Shown here one piece after another: positions 8,667-17,477 of a stretch of 64,000 nucleotides of DNA. Each line of letters opens with the position of its first letter. Position 1 is the first letter of the stretch. The notes under the pieces were generated by a model. That model saw nothing but the letters and a program-made list of their open reading frames with translations, was not told where the DNA came from and did not search any database. Position numbers and translations under genes: made by a program. Source of the DNA: Pseudoalteromonas spongiae UST010723-006 (lineage in GTDB: Bacteria; Pseudomonadota; Gammaproteobacteria; Enterobacterales; Alteromonadaceae); contig NZ_CP011039.1 in assembly GCF_000238255.3 (NCBI RefSeq), forward strand, positions 297,001 to 361,000, written 5' to 3'.

Positions 8667-9874
8667 GACTGCGCTCCTTTTGCCGTATTCAGCAGTGAAA
8701 TAAAGTGCTGGGTTAGGCGCTCTTTACGGGCTAGATCGTCCTCTGTTGTAAACTCTTCAAGTGAAATACGTTTCTCAAAAACCTCTAAAGGGGTTATTTC
8801 AGACAGGTTTTCTTGCTTTTGTTGGCTAAGTTTAGCTACATGTTTGCGCGCACGTTTTAGTTGTAATACTTCCACGGGCAGGTCTTTGGTGAGATCTAAC
8901 ACGGTATTTTGCAGGTCGCTAATATAGTCGTCGGTGGTAACTTCAATGCTCAGCCAGGTTGTTTCAGTTTGCTCTGCAAATACGGTTAATGCGTTTTTAA
9001 TTTCGGCGAGGTTGCCTTTTATGGCTTGCATTGCTTGAAAGCGCGGGATTTCAAGTTTGTTTATTTGCGACACATTTTGCCCTTCAAATTCAACCAAGTT
9101 GACCGATTTTGCGTGTTTTAATTCATCAAAACTAAGGGCGATTGGCGAGCCGCTATAAAACACATTACCTTCTTTACCGACCTTTTGAGCGCCGTGAATA
9201 TGACCAAGGGCGATGTAATCAGCGTTTGGCAGTTGATGTGCGTTTATACCTGACAGATGGCCGATATAAATATCGCGCACTGACTCTGAGCTAGATGCGC
9301 CTACCGCAGTTAAATGGCCCGTCATAATTATCGGTATATCTTGATCTGCTTTTAATGTTTGCGCGGCCTTAAAGGTATTTTCAAAGTGTTCGTAAATGCC
9401 TTTGGCAAGGTTGTCTTGTTTTTCTTTTATGCTTTCGTCGGCGTGGCTGGTGATAATGTCTTTACTGCGTAAAAATGGAATGGCACAGACATAACCTAAG
9501 GTTTTTTCCGCTTTAGTGATAGCGACGATTTGCTCTGCTACATTTTCACTGGCTTGCGATACCACATGGCAGTTAAGCGCTTTTACTAAGCTTTTAATCT
9601 CGTTAAGGGTAGCTACCGAATCGTGATTGCCTGCGGTTACAATCAGCTGGCAATCTGCCGCTTGCATCGCCAAAATAAGTTCACTGTAGAGGCTGCGCGC
9701 ATAACTTGGTGGCGTGCCAGTATCAAAAATATCTCCTGCGATAATCACCGCATCTACTTGCTGCGCTTTAACTTGCTCAGCTAGCCATTTGATTAATAAA
9801 TGGTGCTCTTTTTGCCGAGACTGATTAAAAAAGCTCTGGCCAAGATGCCAGTCAGATGTGTGAATAATGCGCAT
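8663..9874 (-). CDS. sbcD: Exonuclease subunit SbcD
   Basis: This is the Mre11-like nuclease subunit that works with SbcC on hairpins and double-strand ends. The metal-binding phosphoesterase motifs are all present in order: SDWHLGQ (D8, H10), AGDIFDTG, GNHDS, a TGHL segment and ALGHIHGAQ. I place the start at the ATG giving MRIIHTSDWHLGQ (position 9874), because family members begin there. A frame extending to 9892 would add six residues (MLSRTL) not seen in homologues. The resulting 403-residue protein is close to the ~400 of E. coli SbcD. It is the first gene of the sbcDC unit, reading away from the ion channel gene. Confidence 0.96.
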   Translation of the reverse strand: MRIIHTSDWHLGQSFFNQSRQKEHHLLIKWLAEQVKAQQVDAVIIAGDIFDTGTPPSYARSLYSELILAMQAADCQLIVTAGNHDSVATLNEIKSLVKALNCHVVSQASENVAEQIVAITKAEKTLGYVCAIPFLRSKDIITSHADESIKEKQDNLAKGIYEHFENTFKAAQTLKADQDIPIIMTGHLTAVGASSSESVRDIYIGHLSGINAHQLPNADYIALGHIHGAQKVGKEGNVFYSGSPIALSFDELKHAKSVNLVEFEGQNVSQINKLEIPRFQAMQAIKGNLAEIKNALTVFAEQTETTWLSIEVTTDDYISDLQNTVLDLTKDLPVEVLQLKRARKHVAKLSQQKQENLSEITPLEVFEKRISLEEFTTEDDLARKERLTQHFISLLNTAKGAQS

Positions 9875-10080
9875 AAGAGTTCTTGATAGCAAAAAAACTC
9901 ACTTTATCACTTTTTAATAAAACCCATAAAGGGCAACAAGCGGCATAAAGCATAATTTTTTAACCGCTGCTTTTAGCGCATAACATGTTGTTACAGTGCG
10001 CTAATTTATCCGTTAGATCTTCGCTTAATGGATGGTTATAATGCGTTTTTTATTTTGCTAACCAGTAAGAGAAATTCAGT

Positions 10081-10890
10081 ATGTTCACGGCCATGCAAAG
10101 CCAATTTCAACGAATCGACGACAGTAAAGCGTTTCAAGCCTTTGTTATTTTTGTCATTGTGGTATCGGCACTGAGTGTTGGTGCGCATACGTATGCCTTG
10201 CCTGTGTGGATGGAAAATCTCTTACTGCTTTTAGACAAAGGCATTACAGTATTTTTTGCGGTAGAAATTGCAATTCGCTTTATTGCTTCAAAAGGACCAA
10301 AAGCGTTTTTCTCTAAGGGCTGGAATATTTTCGACACCATCATTGTGATAGGTAGTTTATTGCCTGTTGCGGGTTCAACGGTGTTTATTGCGCGTTTACT
10401 GCGTATTTTCCGTGTGCTGCGTTTGGTTTCTATGGTGCCAGAGCTACGAATGCTGGTGAATGCGCTGATTAAAGCGATTCCGCGCATGGGCTACATCGCC
10501 CTGTTAATGTTTGTAATTTTCTACATTTATGCCGCTGTTGGTAGCATGATGTTCAGTGAAATTAACCCAACCCTTTGGCGCGATGTATCGATTTCAATGC
10601 TTACGCTGTTCCGTGTAGCCACCTTTGAAGACTGGACAGATGTAATGTACGAAACCATGGCGGTGTACCCGCTAAGTTGGATTTACTATTTGTCATTTAT
10701 CTTTTTAACTGCGTTTATTTTCTTAAATATGATGGTGGGTGTGGTGCTTGAAGTGATGACCCAAGAGCACGATAACTTTGTAAAAGAAAATACTGACGAA
10801 TTAGATGAACCTGCCACCAAAGGTGAAGTGCTTGAGTTAAAAGCACAAATTCTAGAGCTTAATAAATTACTCAGCGAACGGCTAAAGTAA
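10081..10890 (+). CDS. Voltage-gated cation channel, BacNav-like single-domain
   Basis: This 269-residue protein has the six-helix layout of bacterial homotetrameric voltage-gated channels. Helices S1-S3 fill the first ~100 residues. S4 carries evenly spaced arginines (ARLLRIFRVLRLV). S5 follows, then a pore loop and S6 (AFIFLNMMVGVVLEVM). The C-terminus ends in a short coiled coil (EVLELKAQILELNKLL), the usual tetramer bundle. The selectivity filter reads TFEDWTD at residues 181-187. NavAb, which conducts sodium, has TLESWSM, whereas the calcium-conducting mutant CavAb has TLDDWSD. Three acidic side chains per subunit therefore make calcium permeability plausible, but ion preference is inference. 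The gene appears monocistronic, and a TATAAT lies at 10037-10042. Confidence 0.88.
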   Translation: MFTAMQSQFQRIDDSKAFQAFVIFVIVVSALSVGAHTYALPVWMENLLLLLDKGITVFFAVEIAIRFIASKGPKAFFSKGWNIFDTIIVIGSLLPVAGSTVFIARLLRIFRVLRLVSMVPELRMLVNALIKAIPRMGYIALLMFVIFYIYAAVGSMMFSEINPTLWRDVSISMLTLFRVATFEDWTDVMYETMAVYPLSWIYYLSFIFLTAFIFLNMMVGVVLEVMTQEHDNFVKENTDELDEPATKGEVLELKAQILELNKLLSERLK

Positions 10891-10965
10891 CCGCCACTGC
10901 TCACTTGCGCATCTCGCTAACCTCGTTAACACTTATGTATAGTGAGTAGGTGTGGCGGATGTGCA

Positions 10966-12285
10966 ATGTGGAACAACTTTAGTCGTATTCTTTATATACT
11001 CTACGTTGTTTTTGCGCTTTGGGCGTGTTTTGTTGCTTATTGGTTCTTAGAAAGTCTTACCGCTGTTATTGTGTGTGGTGCAATTGCCGCCATATTACTT
11101 CTGTTATTTATCCACCGCGCGTCATCCGGCGCACTATTAAAACTGCCTCCGCAAATTTCATTTAAACGCCAAGCTTCCCCTGTTTATGCATTAAACAGCA
11201 ATGCGTTTGATGTGTTTGTATTGGTTAGTGGTGCATCTATTAATAATTTGCAGGAGTTAGGTGAGCGCTTAAAAAACGCATTCGCCAGTGACTTTGTATC
11301 TTGCAAGCAACTTAAAGGCGAGCGTATAAGCATTACTATTAAATGTCCAAATGTGTGCGATGAAAGCCGATTTAATACACTTTTTAGTGAAGTTATGGCG
11401 CAGTATAGCGACATTGCATTTGGTGCTTGTTTGTATCGCGAGCCGTGTCAGCAGTTGAATGTATATCAACTTGCAGAGCTTGCATTAGCTATTGCGAAAA
11501 CAAAACAGCATGACCCTTGCCACACCCTAAAGCTAAATCAAACTAATCTTGTGCTATTACAATATTCGCTGCCAGATATGCTGAGTGACTTGTTAAATAA
11601 GCAGTTTTTACTGGTTTTTGAGCCGGTGTTTAGCGTGCATGGTGAGGCTTTGTTATTTCATCAAGTTGGTATCACGATTCGCCATCAAAAAATTGGATTG
11701 TGTGATGCCAAACAGTGTTTGTTGGGCTGTATTGAGCCAGATAAGTTAATTGCGCTCGATTCTCATTTAATGCGCCAGCTAATTAAAACACTTGCACAAG
11801 ACCCAGGTAGCGAACCTGTCTCTTTGTGTTTGGATCTTTCTACTTGGCAAAGTGCTAATGCAATAAATGAGCTAGTGAAATTGGTAGACCAAGCGGGGCA
11901 TACCCAAGTGATCCGTTTTTCATTGCCTGAAAGCGTATTCGTTAACGAATTTGATAAAATCTCAGCACAACTTAAATTTGTTAAAAAGCATAATATTGCT
12001 ATTTTGCTCGAGCATTGTCATGGTGCATTATTAGCGGAGCAAAAAGGTGTGAATTATTTAACTGGGATAAGTTTAGACAGCGATTGCTTTCAGCTGCCTC
12101 ATGAGCAACAAGAAAGCTTACTGACCGCCGTTGCTGATTTTGCCAATCAATACCAGTTGCAGTTATACGCAAATGGCGTAGCAAATAAATACCAACTTAA
12201 CTTGCTTGCAGAACATCATTTTTCTGGTGCTAGTGGGCGCTACTTTCAGCAAGGCGAAAGCAATATTGCACTGGGCTTAAACTAA
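10966..12285 (+). CDS. mshH: Degenerate GGDEF-EAL protein, MshH/CsrD-like
   Basis: This 439-residue protein stands at the position of mshH, the CsrD homologue. In E. coli csrD lies next to mreB because the msh genes are absent. Two membrane helices (residues ~7-27 and ~30-50) lead into a shrunken GGDEF-like region and an EAL-like domain that starts near VFEPVFSVHGEALLFHQ. The EAL arginine, the DDFG loop (here LEHCH) and the EGVE motif (here NGVA) are all altered, so it is unlikely to make or break cyclic di-GMP. E. coli CsrD, also catalytically inactive, is ~646 residues and promotes CsrB/C decay. I choose the ATG at 10966, preceded by GGCGGA, over a GTG at 10942. Confidence 0.72.
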   Translation: MWNNFSRILYILYVVFALWACFVAYWFLESLTAVIVCGAIAAILLLLFIHRASSGALLKLPPQISFKRQASPVYALNSNAFDVFVLVSGASINNLQELGERLKNAFASDFVSCKQLKGERISITIKCPNVCDESRFNTLFSEVMAQYSDIAFGACLYREPCQQLNVYQLAELALAIAKTKQHDPCHTLKLNQTNLVLLQYSLPDMLSDLLNKQFLLVFEPVFSVHGEALLFHQVGITIRHQKIGLCDAKQCLLGCIEPDKLIALDSHLMRQLIKTLAQDPGSEPVSLCLDLSTWQSANAINELVKLVDQAGHTQVIRFSLPESVFVNEFDKISAQLKFVKKHNIAILLEHCHGALLAEQKGVNYLTGISLDSDCFQLPHEQQESLLTAVADFANQYQLQLYANGVANKYQLNLLAEHHFSGASGRYFQQGESNIALGLN

Positions 12286-12302
12286 CCCCCCAATTGAGGT
12301 GG

Positions 12303-13208
12303 TTAAATTAGCTTTCGGTATTTCAATCCTGTCAATCCTTGTAGGCCGCCGGTGTGAATCGCCATAATGCGAGTGTTTGGTTTTATAATCCCTTGCTTTA
12401 TTTGGCTGAAAATTGTGAATAGTAATTTACCGGTGTAAATGGGCTCAAGTGGCAACTGCGCGCGCATACTTTGGCAAAACTGCCACAATTCATCGGTAAA
12501 TTTACCGTAGCCGCCATAGTGATATTCGGTGAATAAATGCCAATTATTTTGTTGTTTAGCTTTAAGGCTAAGCTTTTGGATTTCATCGTTTAAATAATTT
12601 GCCTGTTTTAACACCGCAACACCATAAATTTGAGTGCTATTGGGCAGGCCTTCAATCAACCCTGCTAAGGTGCCGCCGCTACCCACAGCACACCAAACTT
12701 GCTCTGTGTGTGGCAAGCTTTGTGCGAGTTCTATAACGCCTTGCATTGCGAGTTGGTTGCTACCACCTTCTGGAATGATTAGGCTGTGTGGACGTTGTGT
12801 TTGTAATTCAGATAAATAATCTTGCTCGTAACGCTTTCGGTAAGTAATGCGATTAACTGGTGTTAGTTTTACGCCGCAAGCGCTGGCGAACTTTAAACAG
12901 GGATTGTTAGCATCAAGTTCTGGCCCACGTACAATTACTTCTGTGTTAAACCCAAATAAGCGCGACGCGCCCGCTAACGCATATAAATGATTTGAGAAAG
13001 CGCCTGAAAAACTCAGCAAGTTGTTTATTTTGTTTTTATGCGCATAGTGCAGGTTATATTTAAGTTTGCGCCATTTATTACCGCTTATTAACGGATGCGT
13101 CAGGTCATCGCGTTTTACAAATAGGGTGATGTTATTTTCAGCTAACATGGGGTGCGCAATTTTTTGCACCGGTGTTTGATCAACATTTAGTTGGAAATCA
13201 ATGCTCAA
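12303..13208 (-). CDS. D-cysteine desulfhydrase / ACC deaminase family PLP enzyme
   Basis: This 301-residue protein belongs to the fold-type II PLP family that contains D-cysteine desulfhydrase and 1-aminocyclopropane-1-carboxylate deaminase. The cofactor lysine is in LISGNKWRKLKY near residue 44, preceded by the typical FVKRDDLTHP. A SFSGAFSNHLYALA substrate loop and the phosphate-binding GSGGTLAGL also fit. Substrate choice between D-cysteine, ACC and other D-amino acids cannot be settled by eye. It is read against the surrounding msh genes and lies between mshH and mshI, 17 bases from the mshH stop in a convergent arrangement. It looks like an insertion into the locus. Confidence 0.85.
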   Translation of the reverse strand: MSIDFQLNVDQTPVQKIAHPMLAENNITLFVKRDDLTHPLISGNKWRKLKYNLHYAHKNKINNLLSFSGAFSNHLYALAGASRLFGFNTEVIVRGPELDANNPCLKFASACGVKLTPVNRITYRKRYEQDYLSELQTQRPHSLIIPEGGSNQLAMQGVIELAQSLPHTEQVWCAVGSGGTLAGLIEGLPNSTQIYGVAVLKQANYLNDEIQKLSLKAKQQNNWHLFTEYHYGGYGKFTDELWQFCQSMRAQLPLEPIYTGKLLFTIFSQIKQGIIKPNTRIMAIHTGGLQGLTGLKYRKLI

Positions 13209-13296
13209 AGTACGAAACTCCTTGCTTAGGTTGGTTTGCTTGCTACACTAAGAGCAATAGCGCGTTTGATAGATAACATATTAAATAATAACAAAT

Positions 13297-14238
13297 ATGA
13301 AGAATTTATTGGCTCGAATCCCGTGGTTTAACAAGAATAATGGTGGCTCACTATTAGCTGGCATCTATATTGCGAGCGATAAAATTGTGTCTGTTATTCT
13401 TTATTGCGTTTCGGATGGTTTCGAAATTAAGCATACCGTGGTTGAAGCGTTTCAAAGTGAAACGGAAAAACTACCAGCATTTAATCGGGTGTTATCGAAA
13501 CTTCCCGCGGGTGCACAAGCGTGTTTAGTCATGCCCGAAAGTGCATATCAATGGGTGCAAATTGATAAGCCTAATTTACCAGAGCAAGATATCGTGACAT
13601 CGTTACCTTGGACGATTAAAGAATTAGTAAGCATAGAACCTTCCGATATTATCGCTGATTATTACGATGCATCGTTAAAACAAGGTGGGCAAAATAAGAT
13701 TAATGTGGTGGTAACAAGTCGCACCTTGTTAATGCCAATGCTTAAATTAATTACCGATAGCGATATAGACCTACACACTATTACTACCCAAGAGATGATG
13801 TTTTGCGATTTAGTGACGCAAGACAACGCTGCGCATATGTTGGTTTCACAGCAATTTGGCAACGAGCCAAGCATTCATATTATTCGTGATGGCGAGCTTT
13901 TGTTATCGCGTAAGCTACGTGGCTTAATCCCGCTGGCTGAGCAACCGTTAAATCAATTAAAACTTGGGTTACTTGATTCACTAGGATTGGAATTACAGCG
14001 TTCACTGGATTATTTTGAAAGCCAGCTAAAACAACCTCCAATTAAAAGTTTGCAGTTGGCCATTCCAAATTTTGAAATTAACGGCATAGCGCAAGAATTG
14101 AGTCAGTTTTTTCCAGCAAAAGTACTTGCGTTTGAACCACGCTTAGCGCTTTGTTTACAGCAAAACACTGAAGTGCAGCTAGCGATTGCGGCAGCATTAT
14201 CACAGGACTTGCGAGGTGATAATGAAGACTCGCATTAA
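13297..14238 (+). CDS. mshI: MSHA biogenesis protein MshI (PilM-like)
   Basis: This 313-residue cytoplasmic protein has the actin-like fold of the PilM/GspL cytoplasmic region, which links the pilus ATPase to inner-membrane partners. It begins with short strands (GGSLLAGIYIASDKIVSVIL) typical of the first actin-like subdomain and contains the IIRDGELLLSRKLRG segment. It is the first gene of the main msh operon and overlaps the following PilN-like gene by 17 bases. The divergent PLP gene starts 88 bases upstream, so the operon promoter should lie in 13209-13296. The identification rests mainly on position plus fold features. Confidence 0.85.
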   Translation: MKNLLARIPWFNKNNGGSLLAGIYIASDKIVSVILYCVSDGFEIKHTVVEAFQSETEKLPAFNRVLSKLPAGAQACLVMPESAYQWVQIDKPNLPEQDIVTSLPWTIKELVSIEPSDIIADYYDASLKQGGQNKINVVVTSRTLLMPMLKLITDSDIDLHTITTQEMMFCDLVTQDNAAHMLVSQQFGNEPSIHIIRDGELLLSRKLRGLIPLAEQPLNQLKLGLLDSLGLELQRSLDYFESQLKQPPIKSLQLAIPNFEINGIAQELSQFFPAKVLAFEPRLALCLQQNTEVQLAIAAALSQDLRGDNEDSH

Positions 14239-14818
14239 CTTATATTTAGATGAGCTAAAACCGAAGCGTGAATTTTTTTCGCTTAATAATATTGTGATGT
14301 GTTGGGGCGCTCTCATTATTGTGCTGGTGCTTGTTAGTGTATTATTTGCGCGTTTTGAACATACATCGAAACAACAGCTGTTATCGCTACAAAGCAAGTT
14401 AGACCGCACAAAAGCTGAGCTAACCCAAGTGCAACGAGAATTAGAACGAAAACAAGATAAATCGCCAGTATTGCGCCGTATTGATAAGAAAAAGCACGAC
14501 ATGCTTGAAATGCAAAAGTTATTACAATTTATGCAAGCGAAATCAACGCAAGCTGAATTTGACTATGCACAAGTGATGGTTGATTTAGCCAGTAATACGC
14601 ACAACGAAATATGGCTTAAATCGTTCCATTTTGTTGGTAACGATATTCAATTAGTTGGCGAAGCGACGCATGGCTCGGCTATTCCTGAATGGCTAAATGG
14701 TCTGAAGCGGTCAGAATATTTTGAGGCAAAAACTTTCTCTTTGCTTGAATTTGATAAGCAGGAAACCGGTGTTGAGTTTCAAATTGCTACCCAATATAGC
14801 GGCCAAGGAGTGCAATAA
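14222..14818 (+). CDS. mshI2: MSHA biogenesis protein MshI2 (PilN-like)
   Basis: This 198-residue PilN-domain protein begins MKTRINLYLDELKP, the classic PilN opening. A single membrane helix (IVMCWGALIIVLVLVSVLF, residues ~20-40), a coiled coil and a periplasmic ferredoxin-like domain follow. It should span the inner membrane and pair with MshJ to connect the ATPase platform to the secretin. An upstream ATG at 14186 is in frame, but the ATG at 14222 gives the conserved N-terminus. The stop codon overlaps the next start by one base (TAATG). Confidence 0.87.
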   Translation: MKTRINLYLDELKPKREFFSLNNIVMCWGALIIVLVLVSVLFARFEHTSKQQLLSLQSKLDRTKAELTQVQRELERKQDKSPVLRRIDKKKHDMLEMQKLLQFMQAKSTQAEFDYAQVMVDLASNTHNEIWLKSFHFVGNDIQLVGEATHGSAIPEWLNGLKRSEYFEAKTFSLLEFDKQETGVEFQIATQYSGQGVQ

Positions 14819-15510
14819 TGAAGGATACTTGGCAGCAGTGGTCAGAAAAACTCAGCACGCTAGAGCAACGTGAAAAGTTACTGGTATTTTCAGTTGGCTT
14901 GTTTTTGATTGGCTACTTAACCATTTGGTTTGTAATTTCGCCGCTGCAAACTGCATATTCAAACAATCAGCAGCGAATTACTAATTTAACTAATCAACAG
15001 CAAAACAGCGAGCGACAATTAGTGGTGCTGAAAGATGCGCTGAGCAAAAGTTATGTGCAAGAGTTATTGCAACAAGAGCAATCTCTTGAAAGTGAATTGC
15101 AGCAAATTAATCAGCAACTGGCTGATTTTAGCCTTACCTACATCTCGCCTGAAGATATGGCATTAGTATTGCAAAAAATTCTGCGTAAGCATAAAAATAT
15201 TCAACTTTCGCGTTTTAAAATAAACCCAGTTGAAGCTATTTATGTCACTTCAAGCACTTCTGCTACGGCACAAGACCCTCAGGGGGAAGAATTTCTAGCG
15301 CCGAGGGAAGTCGCGTTTTATCAACACACTATGCTGATAGAGCTAGAGGGTGAATATTTCGCGCTATTAAGTTATTTAAAACAAATTAAGAAGATTGAAG
15401 AAAAGTTATTTATTCAAGAATTTGATTACCAAGTGGATGAGTATCCAACAGGTAAATTGACATTAACCATTGCTACTGTAAGTGCGAATGATAAATTTAT
15501 TGCGTTATAA
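14818..15510 (+). CDS. mshJ: MSHA biogenesis protein MshJ (PilO/GspM-like)
   Basis: This 230-residue inner-membrane protein has a PilO/GspM-type layout: a short cytoplasmic N-terminus (WQQWSEKLSTLEQREK), one membrane helix (LLVFSVGLFLIGYLTIWFV), a Gln-rich periplasmic coiled coil (residues ~50-105) and a small alpha/beta domain. It would form the alignment complex with MshI2 beneath the secretin. The identification follows from this layout and its slot between mshI2 and mshK. The 3' end overlaps the mshK start by 23 bases. Confidence 0.85.
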   Translation: MKDTWQQWSEKLSTLEQREKLLVFSVGLFLIGYLTIWFVISPLQTAYSNNQQRITNLTNQQQNSERQLVVLKDALSKSYVQELLQQEQSLESELQQINQQLADFSLTYISPEDMALVLQKILRKHKNIQLSRFKINPVEAIYVTSSTSATAQDPQGEEFLAPREVAFYQHTMLIELEGEYFALLSYLKQIKKIEEKLFIQEFDYQVDEYPTGKLTLTIATVSANDKFIAL

Positions 15511-15820
15511 CCTTATTTTAATCTGTATGTGTTGTGGCTTTTCGCTGTCGGCAAAAAGCCTGCAAGATCCAACACGACCAAAAACACTCGAAGCGAGCAG
15601 TGTGGTTGCTAACAGTACACAAGCAGATAACGCCCTGGTGCTGCAATCGGTGTTTGTAAAAGATTCAGGCAACCTTGCAGTTATTGCTGGGAAAATGGTA
15701 AGAATTGGCGACCAAGTTCAAGGACATAAAGTTATAAGAATAACGCCGGACTCGGTGACACTAGAGCAAGGTCAAACTAACAAGGTATTGAGACTTTATC
15801 AGCATGAAATTAAAAAATAA
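15488..15820 (+). CDS. mshK: MSHA biogenesis protein MshK
   Basis: This small exported protein (110 residues) has a signal peptide (NLLRYNLILICMCCGFSLSAKS) followed by the LQDPTRP sequence common to PilP/GspC-like secretin partners. Its C-terminal half (VFVKDSGNLAVIAGKMVRIGDQVQGHKV) resembles the HR domain that touches the secretin. I use the ATG at 15488; a GTG two codons upstream is the alternative. The gene starts inside mshJ and its last 17 bases overlap mshL, so translation of the three is probably coupled. Confidence 0.82.
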   Translation: MINLLRYNLILICMCCGFSLSAKSLQDPTRPKTLEASSVVANSTQADNALVLQSVFVKDSGNLAVIAGKMVRIGDQVQGHKVIRITPDSVTLEQGQTNKVLRLYQHEIKK

Positions 15821-17477
15821 CATTCTAAAAAGTTGGCTGGCAGTTTCAGCGTTATTGGTGTCTGGTTGTGAGCTTACGTCAGAGCCAACATTAAAGCCGC
15901 ATATTCAACAAGAACTCAATGCGAAACCGCAAAGTATTGCAAATGAGCAAAGCTCGACCGAGCAAGCTCCAGAAGGTTTTGAAGATGAATTACTGGCCTC
16001 CGTAGGAACCAGCGTTTCATTACCGAAAGAGTTTGAAATGACACGTTTTGATGTAAATGCCAATAAAGTGTCTATTAATGAATTCTTCGCGGGATTGGTT
16101 GCTGATACGCCGTATAGTGTTGCTTTACACCCTGAGGTGGAAGGTGAAATTTCACTTACTTTAAAAGATGTCACTATGGATGAAGTGACAAAAATTGTAT
16201 CGCGTTTATACGGCATTGATGTATTTCGCGAAGGCAAAGTAGTGCAAGTATTACCCGCGAAAATGCGTACCGAATCGATTCCAGTAAACTATTTAATGAT
16301 GAAGCGCAGTGGTTTATCTACGGTAAGCGTTGTTGCTGGTGGCGTGAGCCAGTTTGATCAAGGCGGCTCGGGCGGTAATGGTAATTCAGGCAACAATAAT
16401 TCGAGCAATAACCAAAATATGGGTGGCAATAACACCTTTGGTGGCGGCTCTAATATGCAAATTAATGGTGCTAGCATTCAAACCAGCAGTGAAACTGATT
16501 TTTGGAAAGATTTGAAGTTGGCGATGGAGTCCTTAATCGGTAAAGGAAGTGGCCGTTTTATTATTGTTAGCCCACAAGCAAGCTTAGTGACTGTTAACGC
16601 GTTACCAAGTGAAATTGCAGCGCTAAAAGAATTTTTAAAAGCCAGTGAAGACAGCTTACAGCGCCAAGTTGTGCTTGAAGCTAAAATTATTGAAGTAACC
16701 TTAAACGATGAATATCAGCAAGGGGTTAATTGGACCGAAGTGTTAGGCCATATTGGCTCAACTGATTTAACTTTCTCGACCACTGCCGCGGCGCAAGTTG
16801 GCAATACTATTTCATCTCAATTAGGTGGTGTGACTAACTTAGTATTTAAAAATGCTGATTTCAGCGGTGTGATTAACTTGCTTGAGACGCAGGGCGACGT
16901 GCAAATGCTTTCTAACCCACGTGTAACTGCAACAAATAATCAAAAAGCAGTGATTAAAGTGGGTGAAGATGAGTATTTTGTTACAGAAGTGTCGAGCACT
17001 ACGGTAACGGGCAATGCGACAACCACGTCACCAGAAATTGAACTAACGCCGTTTTTCTCCGGTATCGCGCTTGATGTTACACCGCAAATAGATGAGTTTG
17101 GCTCGGTTATTTTACATGTTCACCCGTCGGTGACCGAAACTGAAGAGCAAAACAAAGTCGTGACACTAAACGACCAAGACTATGTTTTACCGCTTGCGCA
17201 AAGTAACATTCGTGAATCCGATACCGTGATCCGCGCAGGCAGTGGCGAAATTGTGATTATTGGTGGTTTAATGCAAACTTTAACTACAGATCAAGAATCG
17301 AAAACGCCAGTTTTAGGTGATATGCCTATTTTAGGAAACCTATTTAAAAGCGTGCGTCGTGTGCAAAACAAAAAAGAGCTTGTCATTCTTATTCGCCCAA
17401 CGGTGGTGATGGCAGACACTTGGCAACAACAGCAACAGCGCAGCCTTAAATTGTTGAATTCTTGGTACGGTAAGTAA
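15804..17477 (+). CDS. mshL: MSHA secretin MshL
   Basis: This is the outer-membrane channel for the pilus, 557 residues. A lipoprotein signal ends at LLVSGC (C22), so it should be anchored by lipid before multimerising. An N-domain (DVNANKVSINEFFAGLVADTPYSV) and a second N-domain near residues 240-280 flank a flexible Gly/Asn/Ser-rich linker at about 185-220. The C-terminal secretin homology domain includes VQMLSNPRVTATNNQKAVIKVG and the hallmark EIVIIGGLMQ...TPVLGDMPILGNLF. It precedes mshM with a one-base TAATG overlap. Confidence 0.95.
   Translation: MKLKNNILKSWLAVSALLVSGCELTSEPTLKPHIQQELNAKPQSIANEQSSTEQAPEGFEDELLASVGTSVSLPKEFEMTRFDVNANKVSINEFFAGLVADTPYSVALHPEVEGEISLTLKDVTMDEVTKIVSRLYGIDVFREGKVVQVLPAKMRTESIPVNYLMMKRSGLSTVSVVAGGVSQFDQGGSGGNGNSGNNNSSNNQNMGGNNTFGGGSNMQINGASIQTSSETDFWKDLKLAMESLIGKGSGRFIIVSPQASLVTVNALPSEIAALKEFLKASEDSLQRQVVLEAKIIEVTLNDEYQQGVNWTEVLGHIGSTDLTFSTTAAAQVGNTISSQLGGVTNLVFKNADFSGVINLLETQGDVQMLSNPRVTATNNQKAVIKVGEDEYFVTEVSSTTVTGNATTTSPEIELTPFFSGIALDVTPQIDEFGSVILHVHPSVTETEEQNKVVTLNDQDYVLPLAQSNIRESDTVIRAGSGEIVIIGGLMQTLTTDQESKTPVLGDMPILGNLFKSVRRVQNKKELVILIRPTVVMADTWQQQQQRSLKLLNSWYGK

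Noticed and set aside
12283..12306. Terminator between mshH and the convergent PLP gene
   Set aside because: The TAACC/GGTTA arms are imperfect and lack a T run in either direction.
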